This document shows positions 23,548 through 40,005 of a stretch of DNA of 64,000 bases, in pieces; positions within the stretch are counted from its first letter, which is position 1, and each line of letters opens with the position of its first letter. Source of the DNA: Protula sp. h YS-2021 (Eukaryota; Annelida; Polychaeta; Sabellida; Serpulidae); assembly GCA_949752745.1 (NCBI GenBank), contig OX457028.1:5494188-5558187 (forward strand), given 5' to 3'. Below the pieces are notes generated by a model. It worked only from the letters and a program-made list of their open reading frames with translations. It had not been told where the DNA came from and made no database searches. The position numbers were made by a program, and so were the translations under genes.

Positions 23548-25733
23548 TTAACCTGCTGTTTTCTTTGGTAACAGTACCTTAAGATTTTTATTTATGTTGA
23601 TGTGCACCGTCTTTCTTTCGTTGATCACTTTCGCTCGTATCTTTTTGTACTGTTCTTCTCGGGTTAAGTGTTCAATACTCTTTATGGATTTCATGCCGTG
23701 AAATTTCAGAATCTCTGCCTTGCCTTAAAGGAAAGAAATAGCCACTTAAAATTCAACCAATTGACACCGTAATGGAGAGATGTATACCTCAATTTTTTTA
23801 AGAATAACTAAACCGCCCAGGTAAACTTTCCTTTACCTCATAAATTACAAGCTATAATGATTCCTAAGAACAGATCGTCCTGAAAACTCATTGAAACTAT
23901 TTATAATTTTTAATATCTATAATTTTATTTGGTTCAATGACAGGAGTGAGAAACATACTAGGATAAGGCCCTTTTGGTTTCTGCAAAAATGCAGAAAAGT
24001 GTGTTTTCACTGCAAGAGTATCTTCTGCAGACCACTTGACAGCACATCCAGTACCTAAAAGGGAAACATCAAACAAAATGCCTCACTGCATAAAAATAAA
24101 ACAACATACTAGAAAAAGTTGTTGATTTTCAAAACCCTAAACTGCTGTAAAAGTATTCTTGAACGACTTCAAACAGTGACTTAATTATAACGTCGAAGCC
24201 AAAATTGTACCAATTGGCCTACCAAAACTCGACATCTGAAAATATTTGCACAATTTACTGCTTCAAGAAGAGATTCTAACAGTTTTCTGTATGTTAAAAG
24301 ACATAAACAAATTAAGAAACTGCTTATCTAACATGTCGGGGTTGTTTATTGTAAGGTTTGCCCAGACACTGGGGATCATATTGTGGCACCAATTTCTCTT
24401 TTAGCTGGCGAAAATCCTTACAAATGCTTTGCAACTGAAGCTTCAAATGAATAAATCAATGTTTCTATACCTTTTGCTTTCTCAACACGCTTTCTAGCCA
24501 TAGAACCCTCTTCTTCCTCTTCAAGCATTGGCTCATATTCGCCTAAATTAAATCAGATTTATTATATATCATAGTGACAATGTCATCTTTTTAGCCAATC
24601 TAGCCAATCGTACCCCTTGTACGCAGTGCGTACGCTTTGGACCATACCCCCTTCCCACCTGTGGCACGCTGGTGGCTTGACCCCCCTTCCCACCTGTGCG
24701 CAGTGCGTATGTTTTGGCTGCGACCCCCTCCCTGCGTACGCACTACATGAATGGCCCCTATCCCAATTTCATGATCATCAAGCAGAAGGACTGCTTACAA
24801 GAAGAGGTGCATTTGCTATTATTTTTGCAGAATTATATGCTTTTATTTCATTTTACCCAAGAGCACATGGTTTTTACAGCTGCTCGGCTGTATGGTGAAC
24901 ATATGCATAGTTGTCATTTGATAAAACTGCAAGCTTTATTGCTTATGTAAATCAAAAGTCTATAAGCTTAAACGGATATGTCCTGGAACGTTCCTCCTAT
25001 TTTTGTGAAATACAATCTACAAAATAAAGGGTAAAGGGACGTTTTAATGCGTTTAAAGAGATAAACGGGAGCATTCCAGGATATTGCCGATTTTTCATAC
25101 TATCAGTATCCAGGCAGCCTCGTGTCCGTTTTCGGTGTGACTTCCCTGAGAAATCTTCCTTAGGCGCGTCTGAAACTCGCGATTCACTCCAATCTGAGTC
25201 TGAATCGGAGTCGCTATGGGCTCTCTCACACGCTTTCATATATCTAATTAAAAGGGCCTGATCATCATCACTATCAGATGAATCCCTGGTTCTTAACACC
25301 TCACAAGTGCTCCGAGATTGTTTTCGGGCTGTTGCTGCACACGGCTTTTCAAGGGTTCTTGCAACTGTTCATGGGAATTATTTAAGCCTAATTGTAATTT
25401 AGTTTGTGCATGAAGCTTTTCAATTTGCTCAAGTACCAAGATGTTTACTGCGTAGTGCCCCTATAGCACCGGTGAATAGTTAGGTTTAATCACTGCGAAA
25501 ATATGCCAGTGACAACATCAACACTTTAACTTATAAGAAAACATAAATTAATTTATTAAATCAATAGGTAAAGCATATTGAGAGGCAATCTAAAAAGTCA
25601 ATACAATAAATGGAAAAACACACACCTAAGAGACTGCGCCTAGGTTTCTTTGGTTTAGCACCGGTTGAAGCAGTAGCAGCAGCTGACGCGCTACAAGTGG
25701 CAACGCTGCCGTCCATACCGGGCCTACTTTTAC
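23548..25733 (-). CDS. C-terminal exons 12-16 of the SET-recombinase gene
   Basis: Exons 25626-25733 (Ala/Ser-rich, GAKPKKPRRSLL, a possible nuclear signal), 25101-25334 (SDSDDDQALLIRYMKACERA and an (SD)n run), 24471-24542 (YEPMLEEEEEGSMARKR), 23959-24054 (VKWSAEDTLAVKTHFSAF) and 23548-23723 (SKAEILKFHGMKSIKSIEH to stop TAA). All phases fit. The W.....AV..HF....KPKG..KAEI pattern looks like a Myb/SANT-like helical tail that I associate with the C-termini of this family; that is recollection, not a search result. Confidence 0.7.
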
Positions 25734-26066
25734 CTTTTAACAACATTACAGGATTACAGTAAATTTAGAAATCTATCTAATCGGTGAATTTTCAACGCAA
25801 GTTACAAACGCGATATGACTCCACAAGAAACAATGTTATCCTTTTCACGGTCGTCGTTAAAATAAACTCAACAATCAACTTGCATTGGAGAAGTTAGTTA
25901 AGTAGAAAAATCCAGATTCTACAGAGGTTGGATATTGTTTTAGACCATTGGAAAAATCGCTGTTATATATGATATTACTGATTTTTATTTTTTAATGGAA
26001 CATTGCTCTTATTTAAGATATTTTGAAAATAAATTTTGACAATAAAGATAAAACGAAAGTGTTTAC

Positions 26067-27617
26067 CTTCGTCAACACTCTGCAAAAATCGGCCCATCAC
26101 CAATGTCTCTTTTAAACCTGGCGGACATCTGTAGTTCTCACTGGCCGTCACATCGGAGTGGCTCAAGTGATTAAAGTATATTTTGGCATCAGCTGGAGAC
26201 ATATCCAAAGATGAATAAATCGTCGAAATCCTATGACGATTCATAGTCGCGTTTAGCGCGATTGGAATCATCTTTGTAACTTGATTCATTGCATGCCACC
26301 CAGAACAGTGATTGTATGAGCCTCTTGAAGCGAACACGAAATTGTTATTTTCTTTGATTCCGTACGCTTTGCGATACTTGACCAAGATGTCCAATGCGCC
26401 AACGACATTTTTGGGTATCAGTATGGGAACGAATTTTTTCCCTTTACCATGCAAGTAGGCCAATAGATACTGATTTGCCAGGAATTTTTCTGCTGGGTCT
26501 ACAACCGAATCTATGGCCTCGTCACTAACCCAGACTTTATTTTTGGCATCCTCCCATTCCGTGATCAGCATCCTCGCACCTTCCTCACCGCGACGCGCGT
26601 TGTACAGAGTGAGTCGACAAACGACGAGATTCCTGAGCAAGGCATATTTTTCGACACCAAAGTCGTTCACAATGGCACTCACTCGATCATTCACAAACGT
26701 ATGCAAGCGCTGGACCAGTTTGTCACATGGTAGCTCATTAGGCCTTCGCCTTTCAAAAGTGCGCTCGGTTGCGAGGTATTCCGCTTCAGCGAATACTTCG
26801 GGATCTCGAAAATGAAATTGCCTTCTGAACCCTTGCACATCTAATACTTTGTCATTTTCGGATCTTTCGTCATAAATGGCCTCGAGATGTTTCGCCGATC
26901 TCCTGAGCACTGCCTTGATGTTCTTCAAAAGCCCGTGCTTCGTTTTAGCTGAGGAAGAACTTTGTCCCCTTCTTTTTATGGCTTCATACAGAATGTTCAT
27001 GTTTTCTCTACCTTTGCGGAACATGTCTTCAATGGAAGCATTTTGAGGAGCTCCAGGTACTTTCTTGTATTCCAGGAAGAGATTTCGGTCATTGAATTCT
27101 TCCTGCATTCGGCTGCTTTGGATTTTGAATAGCGCTTTTTGTTGAAAATGCGATAACCCATTTCCTTCAGAAAGCTATTACTTCTGCACAACATTCCCGT
27201 TTCATCCTCTTGAAATTTGTCGAGGATTCTTTCCTTGAACTCCTGGTCGTGATGTAAATTAGTCACAAGCGTGGATGGTCTTATCGCAGTCGGTTTTGAC
27301 TTGCACTGATGCTTGTAAAACGTTGAGCTTCCAATGAACTTATTGCATTCGCGACACATTTTTATCACATCATGTGTGGACTTTGTTCTTCGCTCGCGCA
27401 TCAGGTCAGCTTGATCAAAAGACAATTCACTGAGTACTCTTAGATTGTGCTTCTTGATGCCTTCTATTCGCTTTTCGTTTGCAAATTGGCTATCAAGTTT
27501 ATTCTCATGCATGTTGGATTTCACTTCTTGCAAACGCTTGTGCACATTCGTGATGTGGCGTTTCAATTTACCACCCGTTATGACTTACCCACAGAAAGGG
27601 CATTCTCTTGGTGGCTT
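26067..27617 (-). pseudogene. C2H2-like finger and tyrosine recombinase core (exon 11, one stop and one frameshift)
   Basis: Begins after TTAATGTTTCAG with ECPFCG, an in-frame TAA, then VITGGKLKRHITNVH: a C2H2 finger with the stop in the middle. A second Cys/His cluster follows (CRECNKFIGSSTFYKHQC). Near 27112 the frame shifts by one base. The next frame carries the recombinase: box I Arg in RLTLYNARRGEEGARM, the Lys hairpin in GKGKKFVPILIP, then NRHRISTIYSSLDM (catalytic Arg), FNHLSHSD (His) and ENYRCPPG (Tyr nucleophile). All signature residues are present, so the fold was probably functional recently. Donor GACGAAG|GTAAAC. It differs from phage integrases in spacing; a Crypton-like relationship is possible but untested. 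Confidence 0.8.
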
Positions 27618-27890
27618 CTGAAACATTAATAACAAATCTTCTAAGGCAAGTAAAAAAGCGTAATACAAATTGTTGATTAACGATGCAGGAATCTCCGCAT
27701 GAGTGTGTACTAATCAAAAGCAGTTTTGCACAATTAAGTTTTACGCAGTATGAACAAGGTATGATTTTTTCCGAAAATTAATAATGCCTACAAGATTCCA
27801 CAATTATTGTTGAATAACTAGAAAACTTTTCGTGTGAAATGGAAAGTTTTGGACTGATCTACATTAAGCATATGTACAATAGCAACAAAC

Positions 27891-32984
<5,094 letters not shown>

Positions 32985-33283
32985 CTGAAGCAAATTAAAA
33001 AGAATGTCTAGTTAATTACGATTCCAAAAGGATTTTCATGAGCCGGAAAAACTTCTGTAAAGTAAGAATTGTTAACCAAGTGTTACTTAACCTTGTTAAC
33101 TAACTTAAAGGATACCAGTTCAAATATCAGGGAGTCTTTAGTAATACCATAGCGCTAAACGACTACAGACAGTAATAAAATGCAATCAAAGCATTATCCG
33201 AATGTGCGCTCCCTTTTGTTGCACCTTTGAAAAGATTACGTGGACTGTATACATAAAATTTTTTAACACTTAAGGAGACTCAC

Positions 33284-35480
33284 AGTTTCAGCGTCCTCTG
33301 CTTTTGAAATCGTTGCTGGAATCAACTTTGATGGAACACTAGTGACAAATTTATCATCAGTGCCCATACGAGTGATTGAACTGAGTCCGTGAAAGGTCTT
33401 GAGCATGATATTATCAAAGTGCGCCTTCCGGACAGTTGAAGTACCCTTGTCCACGTGCGCCTCCTCGATAGGGGATGTGTCCATGTGAACCTGCATGTCC
33501 TCTACAGGGGTGAGGTCATGTCCATATGCGCGTCCTCGACAGATGGTACGGCCATTTCGGTGATCGACTCCTCGACAGGGGGTGTGACTGTCTGAACCTG
33601 CATGTTCTCTACAGGGGGTGAGGTCATGTCCACGTGCGCGTCCTCGACAGATGGTACGGCCATGTCGGTGATCGACTCCTCGACAGGTGGTGTGGCTGTG
33701 TGAACCTGCATGTTTTCTACAGGGGGTGAGGTCATGTCCACGTGCGCGTCCTCGACAGATGGTACGGCAATGTCGGTGATCGACTCCTCGACAGGGGGTG
33801 TGGCTGTGTGAACCTGCATGTTCTCTACAGGGGGTGAGGTCATGTCCAGGTGCGCGTCCTCGACAGATGGTACGGCGATGTCGGTGATCGACTCCTCGAC
33901 AGGGGGTGTGGCTGTGTGAACCTGCATGTTCTCTACATGGGGTGAGGTCATGTCCACGTGCGCGTCCTCGACAGATGGTACGGCCATGTCGGTGATCGAC
34001 TCCTCAACAGGGGGTGTGGCCATGTGAACCTGCATGTTCTCTACAGGGGGTGAGGTCATGTCCACGTGCGCGTCCTCGACAGATGGTACGGCCATGTCGG
34101 TGATCGACTCCTCGACAGGGGGTGTGGCTGTGTGAACCTGCATGTTTTCTACAGGGGGTGAGGTCATGTCCACGTGCGCATCCTCGACAGATGGTACGGC
34201 AATGTCGGTGATCGACTCCTCGACAGGGGGTGTGGCTGTGTGAACCTGCATGTTCTCTACAGGGGGTGAGGTCATGTCCACGTGCGCGTCCTCGACAGAT
34301 GGTACGGCCATGTCGGTGATCGACTCCTCAACAGGGGGTGTGGCCATCAGTGGAGGTCATGTCCACGTGCGCGTCCTCGACAGATGGTACGGCATTGTCG
34401 GTGATCGACTCCTCGACAGGGGGTGTGGCTGTGTGAACCTGCATGTTCTCTACAGGGGGTGAGGTCATGTCCACGTGCGCGTCCTCGACAGATGGTACGG
34501 CCATGTCGGTGATCGACTCCTCAACAGGGGGTGTGGCTGTGTGAACCTGCATGTTCTCTACAAGGGGTGAGGTCATGTCCACGTGCGCGTCCTCGACAGA
34601 TGGTACGGCCATGTCGGTGATCGACTCCTCGACAGGGGGTGTGGCTGTGTGAACCTGCATGTTCTCTACAGGGGGTGAGGTCATGTCCACGTGCGCGTCC
34701 TCGACAGATGGTACGGCGATGTCGGTGATCGACTCCTCGACAGGGGGTGTTGCTGTGTGAACCTGCATGTTCTCTACAGGGGGTGAGGTCATGTCGACGT
34801 GCGCGTCCTCGACAGAGGGTGAGGCCATGTCGACGTGCGCCTCCTTGGCAGGACGTATGGCCGTGTCGACGTGATTGACCTCATTGACATCTACAGTGGA
34901 CGTGGCCGTGTCACTGTGCACGTCCTCGACTGGAGATGGGGCCGGGTCAACGTGAATGTCGTCGGCAGGGGATGTGGCCGTTTGAACGTGCGCCCTCTCC
35001 ATAGTAGACATGGCTGTGTCCAAGTGCGCCTCCTCGTTGGTAGTCGTGGCAGTGTCGAAGCGCGATTTTTCGTCACTGCTCGCGTTATTGTCAGAGTGCC
35101 AGTCATCGCTACTGCTCGCGTTATTGTCAGAGTACCAGTCATCGCCACTGCTCGCGTTATTGTCAGAGTGCCAGTCATCGCCACTGCTCGCGTTATTGTC
35201 AGAGTGCCAGTCATCGCCACTGCTCGTGTTATTGTCAGAGTGCCAGTCCTCGTCATTATTCGTTTCCTCAACACCGGGAGCCTTGGCCTTTTTGCGCCAT
35301 TCAAGACCTTGGACGCCATAGTCATACCGAATTTCATCTCCCACATTTATGTCTTTCGACGCAAAAAACGCTACATAGGGCTTGTCTCTTACGACTACCT
35401 TTTTGACCGCTGCATTTGCCTTAGAGGCGCATCTATCATTCAAGTAGTGTGCTGGACACTGGTTGTTCGTCCCATCAATG
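33284..35480 (-). CDS. SET domain C-terminal half, acidic repeats and 36-residue tandem repeats (exon 5)
   Basis: Starts with IDGTNNQCPAHYLNDRC and FASKDINVGDEIRYDYG, the end of the SET domain with its catalytic-type Tyr; the NHS motif reads LNDR. Next come about five DDWHSDNNASSG units (35080-35250). Then come twelve 108-bp units plus a degenerate thirteenth from about 33520 to 34830. Each unit encodes 36 residues with VENMQVHTATPPVEESITD and VPSVEDAHVDMTSPP. Unit starts fall at 108-bp spacing except one of 85 (near 34340), a 23-bp deletion that shifts frame to a stop at 34328. A second shift is a missing G near 33507. Together they remove 24 bp, so the exon's overall phase is kept. Confidence 0.85.
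33520..34830 (-). repeat. Coding minisatellite, 108-bp unit, 12-13 copies
   Basis: AGATGGTACGG marks the units at 33541, 33649, 33757, 33865, 33973, 34081, 34189, 34297, 34382, 34490, 34598 and 34706, with a degenerate unit near 34814. Units differ at only a few sites, so the array is young or homogenised. Confidence 0.95.
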
Positions 35481-36309
35481 CTGAAATAAAAGCAAAAGTC
35501 ATCGTTTAAAAACACGTTTGCACATATTGTGGTGCTGAAAAAGTTATATCTTTAATATTTGACCTTATTACTTGAAAAAAGTGTGTCTTCTCCAGTTTCA
35601 TTACAGCAAGGATTTTGCATGCAATCGTATATCTTTCGGTATAAATTTTAAAATAATCTTAAAATAAATAACCAGCGACATAAGCGGTTGGTGCATTCAT
35701 TAAAACTTCACAACGAGAATATGTACTTTCGCACAAACGAAAAAGTAAAACGATGAGGCTAGGTTTTTCCTACTCATAAATAGCTCGCCGTAGTAATAAT
35801 TTTTTTTTCAAAGTAAGCCTCAAATTTGTCAAATAAGATCCACACAAAAAGAACACAAACATGTCAGTAAAAGTCAACAAGTATTTCTTAGTTAGCAAAC
35901 AAGAAAATGGACAAAATTGAGGGACATAAAACCATTCAAGGTTGCAACTTGAAGCAACAGTACATAAAAGCAACACACACAGTCAGTCAGTCACATTCTG
36001 TACTCCGTCAGGACGTTTTGTTACTCTGTCGGGTGAGTACATCTTAGTAATCCATTCTATTTACTAGAGCTGTCATGGGTTCCGAGGCATACCCATCCCG
36101 CGGACATCCCGGTGCGAATGGCATTATGAAATTTGGACCCCCTGTGAAATTCTGATCTCCCCCCGCACCTGTTTTTGTTTTTCATCTAACACTGCAGTAT
36201 TTCGTGCAAATTATATAACTGATTTATTTCAAGTTTATTTCAACAGTCCCTCTCGCGCACACACTGCATAAAACTTCAATTAAAGGCACGTAATCATTGG
36301 CATTTCACA

Positions 36310-36383
<74 letters not shown>

Positions 36384-36555
36384 GAGGATTCTGCTTACTT
36401 GCTAGATGAAAAGCGTCTTTGGTTCAAAGCATATCATTGCAATTATGCTACTTATGCTAATATATGTCGGTAGTGGACAAAAAACCACATTGGTACTGCT
36501 CGTCATCAGAGCTAACCTAACTAAACAACTTAATTAGAGGTATATGAATACGAAC
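35481..36555. other. Intron 4 of the SET gene with (GAT)n at 36312-36382
   Basis: A ~70-bp pure (GAT)n microsatellite lies about 170 bp from the weak donor of the SET exon. The rest shows no gene. Confidence 0.7.
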
Positions 36556-37139
36556 TATCGTTTCTCTCCGCCATGATGAAATTCAAATATATTGGACCCA
36601 GACTGTCCGTCTATTGCGTATTGGCGTTCTCTGTCGCGATATTGGCGACTATTGAGGTACTCGCCACGGTATTGCAAAAGAAAATCCCCCTTAAGGAATT
36701 TCTTCGTTGCAAAAACACCTTTTCCTGACATAAATACATCGCAATTTAGAATGTCTTACATTTTGTTATCGTACAAAGCAACACGTTTACTGTAACTAGT
36801 TTCTCAATTTACTCTCATTGACAATTCCCATGCCCTTTAAAACGTTTATTATACTTCACAAAATCCAACTTTTCTTTCTATTTTCTTCCTTTATAAAAAT
36901 TTAGTATCATTCCACTGAATGACGCTTGATAATGTGCAGGGGCTTTTCATTTAAGTCAAAATCAAATAAGACAGCTCGACTAACCGTAGAACCATAACCT
37001 TCATGTTAGTCATTTTAGCATTTACCAATGTTGAAATTGTATCAGACTTACCTATTTTCGAGTTTATGAATTTAATTTGAAAGCCGTCTCTGTCTATCCC
37101 GAGCTTGCAGTAGAATTGTGCTTCTTCCATCGGAGTTCT
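36556..37139 (-). CDS. SET domain, N-terminal half (exons 3 and 4)
   Basis: Exon 37052-37139 (RTPMEEAQFYCKLGID, KFINSKI) splices in phase after acceptor TTTATGTCAG into 36556-36724, giving FINSKIGKGVFATKKF, KGDFLLQYRG and GSNIFEFHHGG. This is the KMT5A-type GKGVFA...F.KGDF..EY.G start of a SET domain. The donor ending exon 4 is weak (GATA|GTTCGT), but it is the only GT in the right phase and joins to give KRYIDGT, matching the YCVDAT region of KMT5A. The exon and its upstream intron are duplicated in inverted orientation at 14868-15571. Confidence 0.85.
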
Positions 37140-37802
37140 CTTGAAAGGGTAAAAATAGGTAGAGTAAAATAAAAATAAGATGCAAATTGCCCTTTCAAAA
37201 CTTGAAAGCTGTTCAAAAGAGTAACCTCTTTCATGAAATATTGAACTAGATGTTTGTCTTACTGTTAATCCCTATAATGAACCAGTTAAATTAATAAAAC
37301 CAATCAAAAGTTAAGTAAATATACCCGCCTATACGCAGCTGTAAACGACGATCAATTTCTAAATAGCAGTATTCAGCTTACCTGCACATTTCCAGCAGAC
37401 TTTTCTCTGGCAGCAAGAAGCTGAAAATTATGCAGAAAAATACACGATCAATTTGTCTAATTTAATATTTTAAGATTTTTTAAATCTTATCTCACCTCCT
37501 CATCGAAGTTAACATAATTTAGGTCTACCAAAATTTTAGGTGTCACCAACACTTATAAATTAGCAAACGTCTCTCAAAGTGGCACGTTCTAGTGCCTTAT
37601 GAAAGTATATACATATTTGTTATGTACGAAGAATAAAAGGAGACCTCTGATTGGCAGCTGTCACACCCAGCTTCATTTATACGCCTCAAAACCCAGTATA
37701 AAGTTGTCAATGTGAAGATAAAAGCACAGGTACTTCTTAAATAATAATAAATAACGCACCATACACTGAGCCCGAGTCCGAAACGCCATTTCGTCCAACT
37801 TC

Positions 37803-39498
37803 TGGAACGATAAAATAGTAATACTTCAACCCAGATACGTGTAATGACATTACTTTTATTATATGCCTAAGGGATCATACATTTCAGATGTATTTAAAGA
37901 GGGTGGGGTGTGTCTAGGCAAGTGCGTGAGCTAATGTTCAACCCCATATTAACGTAACTTTGGCGTACCTGGGAAAGGTTTAGAAAATTGGCAAATTTTT
38001 TGCGTACGTCCTAACGATGGCTACGAAAACATATTTCTTGTTTCAACCAATAGCCATATTATTTTGTTACAAAAGTAACAGTCATCACAACATACAACAA
38101 GCTGATTTGATACACAAAGAAGTCCAAGGTATCTTCAATCATGTTTTCTTTCACTTAGTTTTTTTCTGCAAATTACAAAAATCTATTTTAGAAGCTCCGT
38201 AAACAACTTTCTACAACTGATTTTTAACAATGGAACTTTAGTACAGTCTTACAGACTTAGCTGAGTCTTAACTGACGAGATCTTGCAACAGAAAAGATTT
38301 TAAATAAAATAACACATACATGTTAAGGAACACGATAGCATTCGTTCGTGTTAGTGCAAGAAATTTTAGGTTTTAAAAACCAAGTCTTAGTCTCCTTAAT
38401 TATATGGCTACCTTTCAAAATGAGTGATACCGCACATAAAATCTCTTGTTTACCCATCCTAAAGCTTTCAGAAAATCTACTTCGCAGAAAAACAAAATTC
38501 CATTCTTATCGCCACAGAAATAAGTTTGGATCTCAAGGCCAAAAGACTGGCAAAAGGATAAGGTGGCCTGAAAATTGTTTTTTTCATTTATATACATGAT
38601 GTAGCGTACTTTAGGATGGGTAATCATCTTCTAAAAATAATAATTAAAAAAAACATGTTAAAAATCACTCATTTGATAGTGAAGGACAACAGAAAATCGA
38701 TGAGAAATATATATCAGCGTCATGATTGCTTGATAGACTGAGTAGTTTAACGTCTCTCTCACCCCGTTAAGGTAATATTGTGTCAGTTCTGTAACAATAG
38801 GGTAACTCAATCCATATGTTCTTTCGATAACTTATGTGTCTGTTTAAGTAACTTGATGTTCGCCAGAATGACACTTGGAGCCCACTTGTGTTATTGTATT
38901 ACTGGTTGATGTGGTATAGTGGTTGAAAGATGATAGAGTGTGTGTTTCATGTAGTTTACGCTCCACTGTGTTTAATTCTAATATCTTAAATATGTGTGCG
39001 TTGTCAGAATACCGAGCAGTCTCTTCCCTTTCTTATGTATTAAGTAGAGAATGAGCTTTTGGCACGAGCTAACTTTGTGCGAAACTAGTGATGTGATGGA
39101 TTTATTACAAAGCGCGATAGGATCACGACGAGCAGCTTTGGATCTAGAGGGATCTTGTCGTGAGGAGCACCGTGAGATTGGTTTCGAGTTTGTTTGAAAT
39201 GTTTTTGATAGATTTTACATTTAAAAATTTGCTTGTTTTAAGTACAGGGGATATCTCAGGAACCAGGCTCTGGATTTACAAGTTTTATATGTGATATGAA
39301 AGAACTCATTGAGATGGGGAGGGTGGTTGCAATTTCGGTTTGAAACTTCCGGTTTTAGTGGTTTTTGAGAGGAGTAAATTTGTTGTGCTACCTAGCACAA
39401 AATTTTGTTCGAGACTGCTGGTGTAGTATGAAATCAGTGTCACAACTGCACCGTAACAATCAATATCAACTAGAAGCTCATTCCGCTAGCGAAATGTT
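37803..39498. other. Upstream flank of the SET-recombinase gene; retrotransposon 3' end fragment
   Basis: The first coding exon is preceded by TTCCAG, so it may follow a 5' UTR exon, which I could not place. GAGTAGTTTAACGTCTCTC with TTAAGGTAATATTGTGTCAG at about 38735-38785 is a diverged copy of the non-LTR 3' end seen at 19165. A GCGTACGT-type repeat end is at about 37990-38020. No other gene recognised. Confidence 0.45.
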
Positions 39499-40005
39499 AA
39501 ACACTTGACAAAAATTAAAACGCAAAAATACTTCCTTTAATGGGTTATTTCTTGAATAACATATTGCAAACAATATAGCTTGAATACGTCTTTTAAGCCG
39601 AGTAGTGTTTGGTTGTTGTTGACTTTAAGTTTTATTGACTGATCAGGCAGGCATACTCCTTGCTATCTATTTACGCAGTGAGAGCTCACACAAAGCTCAC
39701 TAAGCAATTTGTGTAATGTGTAATTTGTGCTGTCGTTAAATGCTACGCATATGCTTGCAAAAAATACAATCTTTTCACATGGCGTTTTAACAAGGAAAAC
39801 GAAATCAAAGACGAAAATAAAAAGTGACATGCACATGTTCAGATGAAGCTCTTCGTAAGTTCCAAGTTTCATGGTCATAGGGCCCATAGTCTCAGAGAAG
39901 AAGAAGACACAAAAAATCGGAAAAAGTGTAAAGAAGAAAAAAAAGGACGAATTTTGCTCGCAGAAATTCATATAACACTTGCAAGCCAAAGGCTTGTCAA
40001 GTGTT
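39499..40005. mobile_element. 507-bp inverted-repeat element with AACACTTGACAA ends
   Basis: Left end AACACTTGACAA and right end TTGTCAAGTGTT are exact 12-bp inverted repeats. The right end also forms a local hairpin (AACACTTGCAAGCC / GGCTTGTCAAGTGTT). A 5'-truncated inverted copy is at 20442-20884. Non-coding. Confidence 0.8.

Noticed and set aside
27588..27600. GTAAGT in the zinc-finger exon as a real donor rescuing the TAA
   Set aside because: Codons continue the C2H2 pattern straight through, and joining to the next exon would break phase.
33520..34830. Regular 108-bp repeats considered as a CRISPR-like or satellite array
   Set aside because: Units are contiguous with no spacers, are in frame with the SET exon and code a 36-residue repeat.
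34835..35509. Arg/Val-rich plus-strand frame and Thr-rich minus-strand frame over the SET exon
   Set aside because: Shadows of the repeat-bearing exon 5 in other frames.
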